NCBI RefSeq assembly: GCF_004664715.2
Contig: NC_051082.1
Location: 10,292,498-10,356,497 of the forward strand
DNA from: Peromyscus leucopus
Lineage: Eukaryota; Chordata; Mammalia; Rodentia; Cricetidae
Direction: 5' to 3'
Length of the DNA: 64,000 nt
Each line of letters opens with the position of its first letter. Positions within the stretch are counted from its first letter, which is position 1. Under the pieces are notes generated by a model that worked only from the letters and a program-made list of their open reading frames with translations, ran no database searches and was not told where the DNA came from. Positions 10,609-22,549 of the stretch are shown piece by piece. Both the position numbers and the translations under genes were made by a program.

Positions 10609-10640
<32 letters not shown>
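10609..10640. repeat. (GT)n microsatellite
   Basis: About 15 GT units in an AT-rich context. Confidence 0.95.
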
Positions 10641-10642
<2 letters not shown>

Positions 10643-11259
10643 TTGACTACAGGTATTTCATGGACTATTCTTATTATTTATTTCATCGATAATAATTCCT
10701 TAACCATCCACAACTTCTGAGAGTGCTGTAAAGCATGGACATCTCTAGACATGTTGAGAACTGTCTTTTTAATGATGGCGGATGGTGCCATTCAGAAAGT
10801 GTAGGCTGGTGGCTGGGAAAAGACCTCTCCTCTGGGAAGATGGAAATCCATCCATCATTTCCAAGTCATATCCGAAAAGTGATCTCCCTGGCTCACCATA
10901 GGATGGGCACCTGCTGAGAAGTCAATCCCCGGGACTGGAGGGAGGAAATGAGGCTCCCCGGCCTGAAAGGCGAAACCACAGGCTTGTCACACGTGGCTCA
11001 GCCCAATTAGTGATGATGAAAACGGTATCCTTAAAGGATGGGGTCTGCTCACCCTCGACATGGCTCAGCCAACTTTGGACCAGAAACTAGCGCACTGAAC
11101 ACAGCAACCAGCCCCTGGCCTTTCCCATGAGGTCACCATGCTGACACATGGGTAGGTTTCCTTTCAGCTCAGACTCAGGCCAGAGGTGAACATGCTCATC
11201 ATGGGATGACAAATGGCCACATCGGTACGTGCAAGCACCTGTCCCAGGTCATGTCACTG
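10641..11259. other. No gene seen; unique sequence
   Basis: The stretch 10970-11100 is free of recognised repeats and has homeobox-like words (cccaattagtgatgatg). Confidence 0.5.
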
Positions 11260-11570
11260 CACAGAGACAAAGGGTCCTGTGTGCATTGTATGTGCTGGGT
11301 TACACATTATGTATGTGATGGATTCTGGAGTATGTACTGTGTGTGCGACAAACAGTGTGTACAGTGTGTGTATTGTACACACTGAAGTGTGTGCATTGTA
11401 TGAATATTGTGTGCTGTTTGTGTAGTATTGCAGATATTTGGTTCTATTATCATATTGCACATATTATATTGATTATTGTGTTGAAGGTGTTGTACGTACC
11501 CTATTGTGTGTACTGTGTACATTATATTGCATGCACTGCATTGTTTGTATCATGCATATTGCATATGTGC
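11260..11570. repeat. Degenerate TGTG/TGTA-rich low-complexity tract
   Basis: About 300 bp dominated by tgtgt, tgta and gcat words (gtgtgcattgtatg, gtacactgtgtg variants). It reads Cys/Val-rich on plus and His/Thr-rich on minus. This looks like an old, decayed dinucleotide array. Confidence 0.75.
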
Positions 11571-11688
11571 ATAGACGTGTGGCCTCCTTTACCATCTCTG
11601 CTCTTGACCTCTCTCCCCTATACATCTGAAAGTATTCACTTTCATATATAGATCTGAAATAGACCCTTAAGTCTCTCCCCCTTTAGAA

Positions 11689-11691
<3 letters not shown>

Positions 11692-11738
<47 letters not shown>
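11692..11738. repeat. (GT)n microsatellite
   Basis: About 23 uninterrupted GT units. Confidence 0.97.
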
Positions 11739-11739
<1 letters not shown>

Positions 11740-11740
<1 letters not shown>

Positions 11741-12970
11741 TAAATTTAGATGACAGTTGCTGATCTATAAATTCCATTCTGCTCATGTTTTTACTCAAGG
11801 ATTTAAAACTATCCCTCCAGCTGTATGGATGCATTCACACGCATGCATCTATACTCTGGTTATTTGTTCCCAGCTTATGACCTAGTTCGCACCCCCACAC
11901 TTGCTGGGTTGGCCCCTAAGGATGGCTACCCTTTGTTCCCAGCTCCCCTCCAGCACTCTAAGACTGATGCAAATCTTTCCATTGTGGATTTTTTATTTTT
12001 ATTTATTTTTTTTTTGAGTCTTAAGAAGACCCATCTCCTTGAGAGTCAACTCCTCCAAGTCAAATTGAAATAAAGCTGTCAAAGCCACTCAGAGGGAACT
12101 CAACGCGGTCCTTCTCCATGCGTGCATATTTATGTGTCTTGTGTAAAGTGGGCTTTGGATGAGAAAAGAAGCCTCTGAGGACCCTCTCCCTGCGAAGACC
12201 TCATCCCTTCTTTTCAGGCCAGCTGTGTTTATCAAGCAAATGGGAGGGAAGGGCCAGAGTGTGGTAGTCTATTGTGCAAATATTTAGAACTAGTCAGATG
12301 TTCGGCAGCTTGTCTACACTAGGCCGGTGTTCTACAGTTTCATCTTGGGGCATCTGTATCCTTGCATCTCTAAAGGAGTGTCTTCCCAGAGAGACTGAAC
12401 AGAGGCATGTTCCCCAGGATCCTGCTTTCATCTTCATCCAGTCTGGGGTTGGCAACTGTTTGTTTTTAATCTATGTGTCTGTCATCCATCTATCATCTAT
12501 CAATTTACCTCTTGTTGTCTACTATTCCTTCCTGATTTTTCTCCCTCCCTTTACTCCATGGCCTCTGAATCAACAAGTGTGTGTGCATGCGTGTGTGTGT
12601 GGGGGGGGTGTCATCACCTCCAGCAAGAAGCTCTGCAAGACGCCGACGCCACCCGGCTGATGACACCTGTGCAGAAAGCCAGTGAGGGACCTCAGCTGAA
12701 GCAGCCTCAGGAGGAGAACAAGGAGACAGAGGCATGCTCCAGGGGCTCAGCCTTGGGTCCCTGGAACAGGCCCTGACTCTCAGGAAACACCGGAACTTCC
12801 GGACTGGGATAGATAGAGTCTTCAACCTGCCCGTCACAGCTGGGGTGAACTTTAAAATGCCACACAGTGCCATTTGAATCTTTCTGCTAGACTGCGATAC
12901 CCCATTCCCTCACTATGTGTGTGGCGGGGGTGGGGGGAACAGGGGTTGCTGGAGGACAGCCTCAGCTTGT
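11740..12970. other. No gene seen; unique sequence
   Basis: Holds only a T-rich run near 11995-12015, a short G run at 12601-12608 and brief TATC words at 12490. Confidence 0.5.
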
Positions 12971-12974
12971 CATT

Positions 12975-13340
12975 CACCTTATTTTTTGAGACAAGGTTTC
13001 TCACCAGCCTGGAACTTGCTGATTAGGCAGACAGTGGCTGTGAACCCCAGGGATCTGCATATCTCCATATCCAATGCTGGGATTCCAAGCTGCCACCCCA
13101 ATTCTCCCTCCCTCCCTCCCTCTCTCACTCCTTCCCTCCCTTCTTCTTTCCTTCTTCCCTCCTCCCTCATTCCCTCATTTCCCTCCTTCCCTCTCTCCTC
13201 TGTCCATCCTTCCTTCCCTGCCTTCTCCCTCCCTCCCTCCCTCCCTCCTTCCCCCTTTTCCCATGAGTTCTGAGAATAAAACAGAACTCCTTGCACTTAC
13301 AAGGCAGGCACTCTCACAGAGTGGCATCCACAGCCCTGAT
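12975..13340 (-). repeat. B4/RSINE1 SINE disrupted by a CCCT-rich expansion
   Basis: 12975-13095 has the antisense 3' (B1-like) part of B4: 'ttttttgagacaaggtttctc', 'cagcctggaacttgctgatt', 'cccagggatctgcatatctc'. 13287-13340 has the ID-like end (cttgcacttacaaggcagg). A polypyrimidine (TCCC)n tract at about 13100-13256 separates them. Confidence 0.75.
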
Positions 13341-14084
13341 GTGACATGGTAATACACTTGGAATAGCAGCAAAGGAAATGTCAGCTTGGGACCCAGCAGA
13401 GCAACATGATGGCCATTTGCAGGCACATGCACCTGGGCGCATCAGCTCACCCACATGTGCTCACATGCATGCGTGCGCGCACGCACACACACACGTACAG
13501 GACACAAACCTTTTGGTAGCTTTCTCTTAGGGAAGAGGAGTTTATGAGTCCTGCACGTGAACCTATGTGGACATTAGACACTATGAGTAAGTAGTACAAA
13601 AATGATAACATGCCATTTCCGGGCTCACTCCAAAAAAGCAAATGAAGCATTTGCCATGCTGAGTGTCCAGGGAAGTCCACTCACCCACAGGCCTCCATCT
13701 TGGCACAGACCCCTGCTCAGCTCAGCCACCAACAGGGCCTGCTGAGCCAGCTTCCTGTCATCCTGGCCAGGTACAGGGGCTCAGGAGGGCGTTCTCTATG
13801 CTGGCATGTGAGGTGACCTGCCTGACTCTAGCAGAACAGACATCGGCCATCTCTTCCAGACCCCGATCAGATTTTTGCCTCACAGAATAAATGAGCATGA
13901 TTAAAACCAAGAACCAAACACAGAGTGGACTTACACTTCTGAGTGTGGAGACGAATTATAGACGGGAATACGAGTCTGTCACCTTGAACTATTCTTACCA
14001 TCCTTCATAACACTCAACTATTATATCCGAGGAATAGTCTACCACTGACAGGTAGCATGTAGTAAAGGTTCCCTAGGCCTCCCT
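13341..14084. other. No gene seen; unique sequence
   Basis: Contains a short CA/CG alternating run at 13463-13497. Nothing else is recognised. Confidence 0.5.
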
Positions 14085-14155
14085 TCCTGCTAAGCGCTTC
14101 ACAAAATGTCCACAGACTCCTTGGAGCTGGGGAGGTGGGTATTATTTTATGCAAA
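14085..14155 (+). repeat. MIR-type fragment
   Basis: 'tgctaagcgcttcacaaaatg' and 'gaggtgggtattattttatg' follow the MIR/MIR3 3' half. Confidence 0.5.
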
Positions 14156-14187
14156 TGTGGTTTAATTTATTACTTAGTTTATTTTGA

Positions 14188-14395
14188 AGTAGTCTCAGGT
14201 AGCCCAGGCTGGCCTAGAACTTCCTATGTAGCCGAGGTTGACCTTGAACTTCTTGGTCCACCCGTCTCCACCCCTCAGTTGCTGGAATGACAGATAGACA
14301 CATACCACCACACCCAGTTTATGCGGGGCTGGGGATAGAACCTTCGGGTGTGCTAGGCAAGCGCCCTACCGACTGAATTATATCCTTGGTTCCAT
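14188..14395 (-). repeat. B4 SINE
   Basis: Antisense order is complete: 'ggtagcccaggctggcctag', 'gttgaccttgaacttcttgg', 'ttgctggaatgacagatag', then the ID-like head 'gctggggatagaacc' and 'gtgctaggcaagcgccctac'. Confidence 0.88.
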
Positions 14396-15394
14396 TTTTG
14401 TCTTCTTTCAGAATCATTTCCCGCAACTTGTTCCTTACAAGCTGGTCAGCTTGAACTTGAACTTTGATCTCTCGGACTCACGCAGCACTGGTTTCCAGAG
14501 ACTTCAAAGTCATGCATTAACTGTGATGTCTGATCATAGATCTTTCCATCTCCCATACTTCATGACTAATGATTAGCGCCCCCTCACCCCCTTATTCTAC
14601 TCCCTGCATGAAAACCAAGCTAGAGTTTCACAATAGACACTACAAGGCTCATTGTTCCAAAGATGGGGTGCAGAGCCAGTTTTCTAGAGAAATCCCAAAG
14701 AAAGGAAACTTGGAAGGGACAATGATGAGTATACAGTTCCTCAAAACAATGAGAATTACCCCCCCAAAACTGTGGGTGCTGAAGGACGTGATTGGTGTAG
14801 GTTGGGAGACCCACTCACCCCAGGCTTCCAGTCTACGTCTTCACTGAGTGTGAGCCATGGGTAAAAACATCCCCCACCACACACCCGGGCTCTATTTACC
14901 CAGCTGTGTGGCTCAGTATCTGCCTGTCACAGTTTAATGGGCTCTCCTTTCTCTCTCTTCCATGGGGAAGGGCGACAAAGAAGAAACAAAACCCAGGCCT
15001 CCCACTGAAGGGGCCTGGAGCATGCTGGGAAAACACTCCCACCTGAGCTGCACAAAAGAGTGGAGGAAGCTGGCTTGAGGCCAGACCAAGGCAGGCAGGC
15101 ATCCATCCGGGCTGCCGGCCCGAGCAGGGAGGTCTGATGGCGGAGACTCAGAACTGACATCCTCCCAATCCAAAGGCAAACAGCCCTCCAGGTTTTTGCA
15201 GAGCATCAAGCTAGGGGTGGCAGCTACCGAGGGGCCTCCTGACTTTTTTTTTTTTAAAGAAATCTTTCTTATGAATGAAAGTGGACTTCTAGAAACACAC
15301 ACACAGCGTAGTGAATGTCTCGGCGAACTCACCAATTGAGTGTCCTTCCAGCTCAGAAAAAAATAGAACACTGTCTGCCCTACATAACCATCCC
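14396..15394. other. No gene seen; unique sequence
   Basis: Overlapping minus-strand frames at 14896-15371 show no domain. A T run sits at about 15244-15256. Confidence 0.5.
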
Positions 15395-15469
15395 ATCTCC
15401 CCGCTCCTAACTCCCATCCATCTCTCCCCTCCTAACTTGTACCCATTTCCCCACTTCTAACTCGCATCC
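15395..15469. repeat. Three-copy 25-bp tandem repeat
   Basis: Units at 15395, 15420 and 15445 share at(c/t)t(c/t)(c/t)cc with a central tctaact or cctaact core and a (c/g)catcc or tacccc ending. A fourth unit starts and dissolves into a C run. Confidence 0.9.
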
Positions 15470-15479
15470 ATCTCCCCCC

Positions 15480-16474
15480 CCCAGGCACCCCTCTTGGGAC
15501 TCAGAACAAATACTAAGGACTATGGGCTTCTGCATTTAGCATAAACCAAGTGTATTCCTAATTGGCTCTTACTCGTTGTTATAAAACACAATTCTCACTT
15601 CAAAGAGGACAGGAGAATTTATTCTGGAGCCAAATACAAGTGCTGTGGTCACAGACCCAGGTCACCCCCAATCCCATAATCCCATGCTTCGTGGTAAAAC
15701 AGCTTCACAGCAACAGAACAACAGAAACATAAGTCAAAACATTATTCGGACCCATTGGTGGGTAATGTATACTTCAGGCAGGTAAGGCTACGTCAAAGTG
15801 GGAAAGTCTCCCTGCAGACCTCAGATGCTGTCTCACCTACCCTGAGTCATTTGGTTGGTCTGTTAAATCAATACATTCCGAAGTTCTGATCAGCTGATCA
15901 TCCTTGCAGAACGCTCTTGTGTGCGTTGTGGTTGGATTCTGTGGGACTTTCCCATCATACATCCACTGCCATCTAGTGAATCCTCTGTCAGGGAGTCAAA
16001 GATCTTTGTTTCTGTTGTGTGTGAGGCCGTTTGCTGAATGGCCATGGCGCCCTGTGAATCCACCTTGACTTACTGACCCGTTCTACCGTTGGTGGGCGTT
16101 TGAGTTGTCACCAGTCTGGAATTACTGTCAAGGGGGTCCCCATTGTACCTTGGTGTGTTCATGTCTGCTAGGCACCTTCCCAGGAATGAAGTGGCTGAGA
16201 GAAAGGACATGTGTGTATCCTTAGGGATGGCCAACTGGTTTTCAGAAGTATTTGTATTTATGTGTGACCTCACATCAACGTGTACATTTATGCGCTGACA
16301 TAAATTGTTGCTCATTCTTGTCAACCTTGGCATCCTCTGTCCTTTAAACTGTAGCTTTTCTGGTAATTTATATTATCTCATGTGTTTCATTGGGATTTCT
16401 GAGGTCACTACCAAAGCTGGTCACCTCTTTGCATGCTTGTTAGTCCCCTTGGAGACCTTTTTGTGAAATATCGG
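15480..16474. other. No gene seen; unique sequence
   Basis: No repeat is recognised with confidence. 15590-15760 may be an old repeat I cannot name. Confidence 0.45.
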
Positions 16475-16605
16475 ATCATGTCTCGTGCAGTCCCGGCTAA
16501 CCTCCAACTCATTATGTAGCCACAGATGATCTTGAATGCCTGATTCTCCTGCTTCCCACCTGAGGGGTGTGACTACAGGAGTGTGTGCCTCCATTCTCGG
16601 CCTAG
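16475..16605 (-). repeat. Old B1/B4-type SINE
   Basis: 'aacctccaactcattatgtag', 'cagatgatcttgaatgcctg' and 'gactacaggagtgtgtgcctcc' are the antisense B1-like half. Confidence 0.65.
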
Positions 16606-16796
16606 AGTTTACATTTCTAAAGAAAAACGTTCATAGGAGACCCTCTGCTGATTTCAGGGCTTCATCTCTGGAGTGTGCAGGGCTTTGCTGTGTGTTCTCA
16701 GAGCTGGGATGCCGCTTGGTGGTGGGGTGTCTTCAGGCTGGCAGCTAGAGCAGTCTCTCACAGCCAGGGAAAATGCAGAACCCCAGGGTCTCCATT

Positions 16797-17140
16797 TTAG
16801 TGACTTTTCCTCATGGCTGCAACACAGTGAAACTACCAGGAAGAAAGGCTTACTTTTTAGTTCAGAAAGCAAGGACAGTATGCCATGGTGGTAGCCCCTG
16901 GAAGCAGGTGGCCTCATGGCATCCATAGACAGGGAGCAGAGGGAGATGAATGCTGGTACTCAGCTCAGTTTCTCGTTTTTTATTTAGTCTTGACCCCAGT
17001 CCATGGGATGGCACATCTCACGTGCAGGGCCAGTCTTCTCAGTTCAGTTTATCTAATCTAGATCTATTCCTCATGAGCATGCCACCTCCTAGGTGATCCT
17101 AGCTTATTAAGTTGACAATATCAACCATTAACCACTATCA
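16797..17140 (-). mobile_element. Rodent MaLR-type LTR
   Basis: On the minus strand it runs from a ttgtcaactt start (near 17120), through 'ggatcacctaggagg', 'ccatcccatggactgggg', a TAAATAA-type signal and 'tgccatgaggccacctgc', to a 'ccttgctttctgaact' end. This order is that of a common rodent MaLR-like LTR. No internal sequence flanks it, so it is solo. Confidence 0.7.
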
Positions 17141-17934
17141 GCCATCACAAGGTCTGCCCAGACCCTCTGCGTTGGCATGTCCTTCTTGACGAGATTCTAG
17201 GGAGACTCTCATGCAGACTCAGTTGGAATGTTCTAGAACATTTTAGTGTTCCACCTCACCTGTCCATATATATTCTAGACGGCCTCAGGCTGAACCTTGA
17301 GAAACATTGTTTCTCTTTACAAAAAAAAAAAAAAAAAAATACACCAGAAGTCCTCAGCCCCTGGCATGGGGAGTCCAATTCCTGACACACGTGGGGCCGA
17401 GCACGGTCACCTGATGCTGCTTCCAGGATGAGAAGAAAACAAACACCTGTGTGTGTCTCCTACCAATGTACAAAGTAAGGTTCACACTGTCCTAGGAAAG
17501 AGGCCAGAGGCCTCACCCAGCCGGGAAGCCGGGCTCCCTCAAAGGGGACGCAAGCTGGAGGTGCTCACATTTCCTGCAAAATGGTCATCGTTCAGTTTCT
17601 TCCCAATGCTGAAGGCGTCCAAGAGCCTCTATGTGGGGTTGTTTTGTTAGTGGTATGGGGGCTGTTTCCACTTAAGATGCCTCTAAGTAAAGCCATCCCC
17701 ATGTCCCATTTCCAAGTCTGCACACACCCAGCAAGACACATACATGGCTACCCAAGATGCACTTGGGTCAGAGAGAGAGGTGGGAGGTTGCAGATGAGAG
17801 CAGTATCCAGACTTCCAGGCCGGGATGGTCTGTTTTTAAAGCTTTGTGGAAACCGTCCAGGAATCCAGGCCTGAAACCCGCCTCCCCCAGTCTCTCTACA
17901 TGTGGAGGCTGGAGGTGGATGTCAGTCACTCTCC
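17141..17934. other. No gene seen; A19 run and unique sequence
   Basis: An A run sits at about 17321-17339. The rest is unrecognised. Confidence 0.5.
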
Positions 17935-18126
17935 ACTTGAGACAGGGACTCTCCCTGGACCTGGAGCTCACCAGTTGGCTAGACTGGCCACCAGTGAGCC
18001 CCAGGATCGGTCTTCTACCTTATTGGCTCTGGGATCCCAGAGTATTTTGCCGTGCCCTGCTGTTATGTGGGTACTGGGGACCACACTCTGGTCCCCACTC
18101 TTTCCAATCATCTATCCTCAGCCCCT
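17935..18126 (-). repeat. B4/RSINE1 SINE
   Basis: 'ttgagacagggactctccc', 'ctggagctcaccagttggc', 'agtgagccccaggatcgg' and the ID-like end 'gggtactggggaccacac' are in the expected antisense order. Confidence 0.88.
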
Positions 18127-18761
18127 GTAAAGGAGTCCATGAGTATGAGAATATTCCAGCAGCAACGTTGCTTCTTTGACTTTGGAGGGAAACTGATCAT
18201 ATTTCTCCTGATGACTCTGCAGGGAACCTGAAGCCTTTGACATCCAGAACCCAGGGCTAAATATAGTTCTGCCCTCCCCCCCTTAATGATGAGAGTGTGT
18301 TCTGAGAAGTGCTTCATTAGGCTGGTTGGTCACCACATCATCTCTTATTGGGCATGTGCACAAACTTAGGCCTGTAGGTCTGTTGCTCTGTGTGGCTTCG
18401 TGGAAAACACTGTGTTTTAATGAAGACAGTTGTGCACACTCAGGTCAGCCATGAAACAAACAGCCAAGGTGAAGTCAGAATTAACAATCGTCCTTTACCT
18501 TCATGGTCAAGTATTAGGCGCGGTAGCTAAATTGTTAAGCGCTATAGTTTCATACACGCGGGCTCTGCTGATAGAGTGCTGTAAAATAACCTTTCCCTGG
18601 ACTGAATATGCAATTTAGGTCCACAGCACTTGCTTGCCATGCACCAGGCAGGGGTCCCACCTCCTGCCAAATAAGACCCGACACATCTTGTCTTGTTAGT
18701 GAGCAAGTCTGTGGGGTCATGTGACACCGGAGGCCCGTGTTGGGCGCCTTCCTTCACCACT
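18127..18761. other. No gene seen; unique sequence
   Basis: Nothing is recognised across this stretch. Confidence 0.5.
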
Positions 18762-18985
18762 CTCTATCTTATTGGCTGAGGCAGGATCTCACTGAACCTG
18801 GAGCTTCCATTTTGGTGAGTATGACCAGTCAGTGAGCTCCAGGGATCCACCTGTCTCACTCCTCAGGGTTTGGGTTCAGAAGTGTGGGCTGTATCTGGCC
18901 TTTATGGGATCTCTGGGTTCCCAAACCCGTGTCCTCCTGCTTGAGCAGGAAGCATTTTGTCCATTGAACTATGTCCTTCAACAAC
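18762..18985 (-). repeat. B4/RSINE1 SINE
   Basis: 'gaggcaggatctcactgaacc', 'cagtgagctccagggatcc', 'tctctgggttcccaaaccc' and 'cattgaactatgtccttc' give the antisense B1-like half followed by the ID-like head. Confidence 0.85.
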
Positions 18986-19141
18986 CCATTCTTAACAGGC
19001 TTTTAGACAATTGGCTAATCCTTGTTCACCAGAGTTACCACAGACATGAAAATACATCACATCCCAGTGTTGAGATGGCTGTAGTACCACTATAGTGCAG
19101 GATTCTTCTCAGGTCTGTCATAATCTACATCCATTCATTTG

Positions 19142-19188
19142 TTCCTTCCTTCCTTCCTTCCTTCCTTCCTTCCTTCCTTCCTTCCTTT
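19142..19188. repeat. (TTCC)n microsatellite
   Basis: About 11 units of TTCC, followed by ATT/AATA-rich sequence. Confidence 0.97.
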
Positions 19189-19225
19189 CATTCAATAATA
19201 ATAATTGATAGTCGCCCTAGTACTT

Positions 19226-19330
19226 AAGACAAGGTCTCACTGCAGCCTAGATTGGCCTCAGAATTTCAATCCTCCTGCCCCAGCCCCCTGCATACTGTAA
19301 TTATGGGCATGTGACACCATGCCCAGCAGC
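19226..19330 (-). repeat. Old B1-like SINE
   Basis: 'agacaaggtctcactgcagcc', 'agattggcctcagaatttc' and 'atgtgacaccatgcccagc' are antisense B1 landmarks with many changes. Confidence 0.65.
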
Positions 19331-19451
19331 ACCATATAATCTTAGGGAACCACTGCGGTGTGAACTGTGTTTCATTGACCAGAATGTCTGTCACCCTGCA
19401 GCACATGAATGTACAGAATAGAATTCCCAGTTAAATACGTGTAGAGGGTTG

Positions 19452-19603
19452 GAAGTGGGGCATTGTGGCATGTGCCTTTATTCAATCCCAGCACTTCAGA
19501 GGCAGAGGCGGGGAGATTTCTGTGAGTTCAAGGCCAGCCTGGTCCGCATAGTGAGTTCTAGAAGAGTCAGAGCTATTTCTCAAAAAAAAAAAAAAAAAAA
19601 AAA
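19452..19603 (+). repeat. B1 SINE with long A tail
   Basis: 'tgtggcatgtgcctttattc', 'gaggcagaggcggggagat', 'gagttcaaggccagcctgg' and a 23-nt A tail. The B1 head is slightly altered. Confidence 0.92.
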
Positions 19604-19611
19604 AATGTGTG

Positions 19612-19790
19612 TAGGGTTGGAGACATGGCTCGATAGCTAAGAATACTGAGTATCTGATAATTGCCTATAACTCCAGATCCAGAGGACCTGGCACTCTCTT
19701 CTGGCCTCTGCAGATACCTGCGTTCATGTGCTCATATACACACATAGGCATACATATTCAAAAAAATTTAAATGCACATACATAATATAA
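19612..19790 (+). repeat. B3 (B2-superfamily) SINE
   Basis: 'gttggagacatggctcgatag', a 'ccagaggacctggcactctc' block, 'ttctggcctctgcagatac' and an A-rich tail. It directly follows the B1 tail at 19603. Confidence 0.85.
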
Positions 19791-19953
19791 AAATGAAATT
19801 TATTTTTTAGCAAATGGATTGTGATCACAGGGAAGCAGAGTGACTGCATTTTTCATACTGGGTTTTCCTAGCTATGCTAAAATAGTTAGCTGAGACTAGA
19901 AGGCCCCAGGGCTGTGAGGATGACTCAGTTTGACTTACGGTTGGTTAAAGCAT

Positions 19954-20461
19954 AGGGGTCTGAAGAGATGGTTCAATAGGTAAGGGGCTTGCTGCACAGC
20001 CCTAAGGACTTGATGCCTAGAACTCATGCAAGGTTGCCAGGCACAGGGCTGGGAATGTGCCTGAGAGTCAGAGGCCGGGTCATGCCCAGCACCACAGAAA
20101 CAAACCTTAACACGAAAGACACCCGGCACTATGACATGCATCTGTTTTCTCAATGACGGGGAAATGGGAACAGGGGGATCTCTGGGGCTTGCTGGGTGGC
20201 CACTGAATCCATGAACTCCAGCTTCAGTGAGAGACTCTGTCTCAAAAGATAAGGTGGAGCCAGGTATGGTGGTGTATGTCTTTAATCCCAGCAGAGGCAG
20301 AGGCAGGGGGATCTCTGTGAGTTCCAGACCAGTCTAGTCAACATAGTGAGTTCTAGGACAGCCAGGACTATATGGAGAGACTCTGTCTCAAAACAAAACA
20401 AACAGATAAGGTAGAGGGTGTGATTGAGGATGTAAGCCTCTGGCCTCTAGCCATAAGGACA
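19954..20461 (+). repeat. B4/RSINE1 SINE carrying ID and B1 insertions
   Basis: The host element runs 'tgaagagatggttcaatagg' (head), 'ggggatctctggggcttgctg' (B1-like half) and 'gagagactctgtctcaaaag', then resumes after the B1 insertion with the tail words near 20417-20461. An ID-like unit interrupts it near 20036-20100. A B1 interrupts it at 20260-20403. The host tail ends in the CA/GA tract. Confidence 0.85.
20260..20403 (+). repeat. B1 SINE inserted in B4
   Basis: This B1 runs from ccaggtatggtggtg to an A-rich tail. It is flanked by agataaggtggag (20247-20259) and agataaggtagag (20404-20416), a 13-bp target-site duplication with one difference. Confidence 0.95.

Positions 20462-20550
<89 letters not shown>
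20462..20550. repeat. (CA)n(GA)n compound microsatellite
   Basis: About 18 CA units pass straight into about 27 GA units, then degrade into CAGA/CAAA words to about 20610. Confidence 0.98.
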
Positions 20551-20555
<5 letters not shown>

Positions 20556-20649
20556 GACAAACAGACAGAGATAGACAGACAGGAATACAGACAGAGACAG
20601 AGAGATACACAGTGAGAGGGACTACACTATTATTCTTTTCTTACTGATC

Positions 20650-20714
20650 TGGAGGTGGGGGCCTGATGCATGTTAAGCAAGTGCCCCGTGGCTGAGCAGC
20701 GCCACCAGCCCCAG
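20650..20714 (-). repeat. ID SINE
   Basis: 'tggaggtgggggcctgatgc' then 'atgttaagcaagtgccccg' and 'gccaccagcccc' form the antisense ID head. Confidence 0.75.
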
Positions 20715-21033
20715 AATGCATCGTTGTCAACAATGCCCTGCCAATAATCAGCACAGGACTTTATCTGACCAACCGCATGACACATTCCATGAAAACTGCT
20801 GGGAAGCCTGGTGTAGGAACATACAAACTCTTCAAGATGCCTGGACTCCAATGAGGTAGCCAGATGCCGAAGGGCAGCCGACAGCTCGGGCGAGCAGGCT
20901 CTGCCCTCTGTGTGGGGGGTTTTGAATGCATTATCTCCCCGAATGCTCACCACATTCTTAGTTTTCATCTCATTTTTATTGATGAACAGAGCTGAAATGA
21001 GCCCACCCACCCCCATCCACCATGGTGGGTTTG

Positions 21034-21410
21034 CTTGGATAGTTGTGACTTGACGCAACTCAGGATCACCTGGGAAGAGAGTCTTAGTGGGGAATTCTGT
21101 AGCTCCAATTGGCTTATGGGCGTGAATGGTGGGGGAGTGTCTTGATTATTAACTGATGTAGGAAGGCCCAGTCCACCATGGGTGGCACCATTCCCTAGGC
21201 AGAGGTCCTGAACTGTGTAAGAGTGTAGAAAGGGAGGGGAGAGCAAACAAGGGTGTATGTGCCTTCCTCATTGCTCCTGAGTGGGATGGGAGGTGCCTGG
21301 CTGCTTGAGTTCCTGCCTCGACTTCCCCTCAGCGACAGACTGTGACCTGGAATTGTAAGTTGAATCAGTCCAAAGTTGCTTTATGTTGGGGTAACTGAGA
21401 TCGAATGAGG
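21034..21410 (+). mobile_element. Rodent MaLR-like LTR
   Basis: Order: 'agttgtgacttgacgcaactc', 'atcacctgggaagagagtc', 'aaggcccagtccaccatggg', 'gcaccattccctaggcag', 'cctcgacttcccctcagcg' and a gaattgtaagttgaa 3' part before 'gttgctttatgttggggta'. This fits the common rodent LTR that ends in a polyadenylation region. Confidence 0.7.
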
Positions 21411-21534
21411 ATAGCCTCTGAGTTTAGAGTACTCTGCCGTAAATATCATGGTGGAGTTTTCCTATCTGACAAAGGCAAGGCAGGTGAGTGGCGTTAGATG
21501 AGTAGGGACAGATGGAATAACAGAGATGTGTTCG

Positions 21535-21650
21535 TTCCTCCCTTTGGCCCCTGTCTTGCTGGCTTCACCACAACACCATCTTCTCCAGCAAGCCTTTCCT
21601 GATGCCACAGACTGGTTCAGCTGCCTCTCCCATACCCCTTCTTGGTTAAC
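21535..21650 (+). repeat. L2 3'-region fragment
   Basis: 'cttctccagcaagcctttcc', 'tgatgccacagactggttc' match the L2 segment (ctccaggaagccttccctgatgcc). Confidence 0.6.
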
Positions 21651-22549
21651 AGGAATGGACATGGAGCGGGTCATGGTGCCATGGTTTACTTAGTTAATAC
21701 CCTCTCCTACTGGACACCAGTCTCCACCCAGATGAGCACAGTCTTCACCTAGCTTGTCATGGCTGCCCTCTCCGAGTGCCCTCCCAGGGTGCGTCACCTT
21801 CAATATTCAGTTACTGACTGAATCTGCAAGGAAGAGTGCTCCCCACAATCCAGCCGCAGCCCCCCATGGCTCATTCATTGTCACATTAGCATTAGTTTCT
21901 TGACTGGTTAGAAGTCAGCTAGCCTCTGAGGTAGGGGGGTGGGCTGTGCACCTGTGAGCAGGGTTGCTGTGTCTCAGGAGACTAATAAGCAGGAAGTGTG
22001 CCCCAGGTGCACGGGTGTGAAGTCAGGAGATATGGCTGCTGCACGGGGACCTGGGTGGGTGCAGGTTTTACTGGGGTTTTCAGGGAACTGTCCCCCGAAG
22101 AGATTTGTTCGCTCCAGCCGAAGACCCTACTCCTCTCTGTGTCTACTCTGCCCCCAGATTCTTTATGTCCCGCTGCAAAAACATTTTGGGGGATTCAGAT
22201 GGCCCAGCAGGTAACTGGCATCTTGTGAGCAGACTCTGTGGACTTCCTGAGTTGCCTGCTTATGTGAGGTGACCCACATGGCAGGGACCTGGAAGTGGAC
22301 TTGAGAAAAGAGCTAGCAAAGAGCAGGAGCCCTCGGTTCAACAATCCACGAGGACCCGAGTCTTGCCAAGAGCACAGTGGTCTTGAAAGGGAATCCTTTG
22401 CTACTTACTTTCAAAGACTTCAAACCCTGACAACTTGTGTGCAGCCCTGGGAGAGACCCAAAGTAGAGGAATCTGTGGCTAAGTCAGATCTAGCTAGACT
22501 CCTGACCCGCAGAAACTAGAAAATAATACATCTGTAGAAGCTAAGATTT
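21651..22549. other. No gene seen; unique sequence
   Basis: Frames of 70-90 codons at 21939-22228 and 22295-22519 have no recognised domain. Confidence 0.5.
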
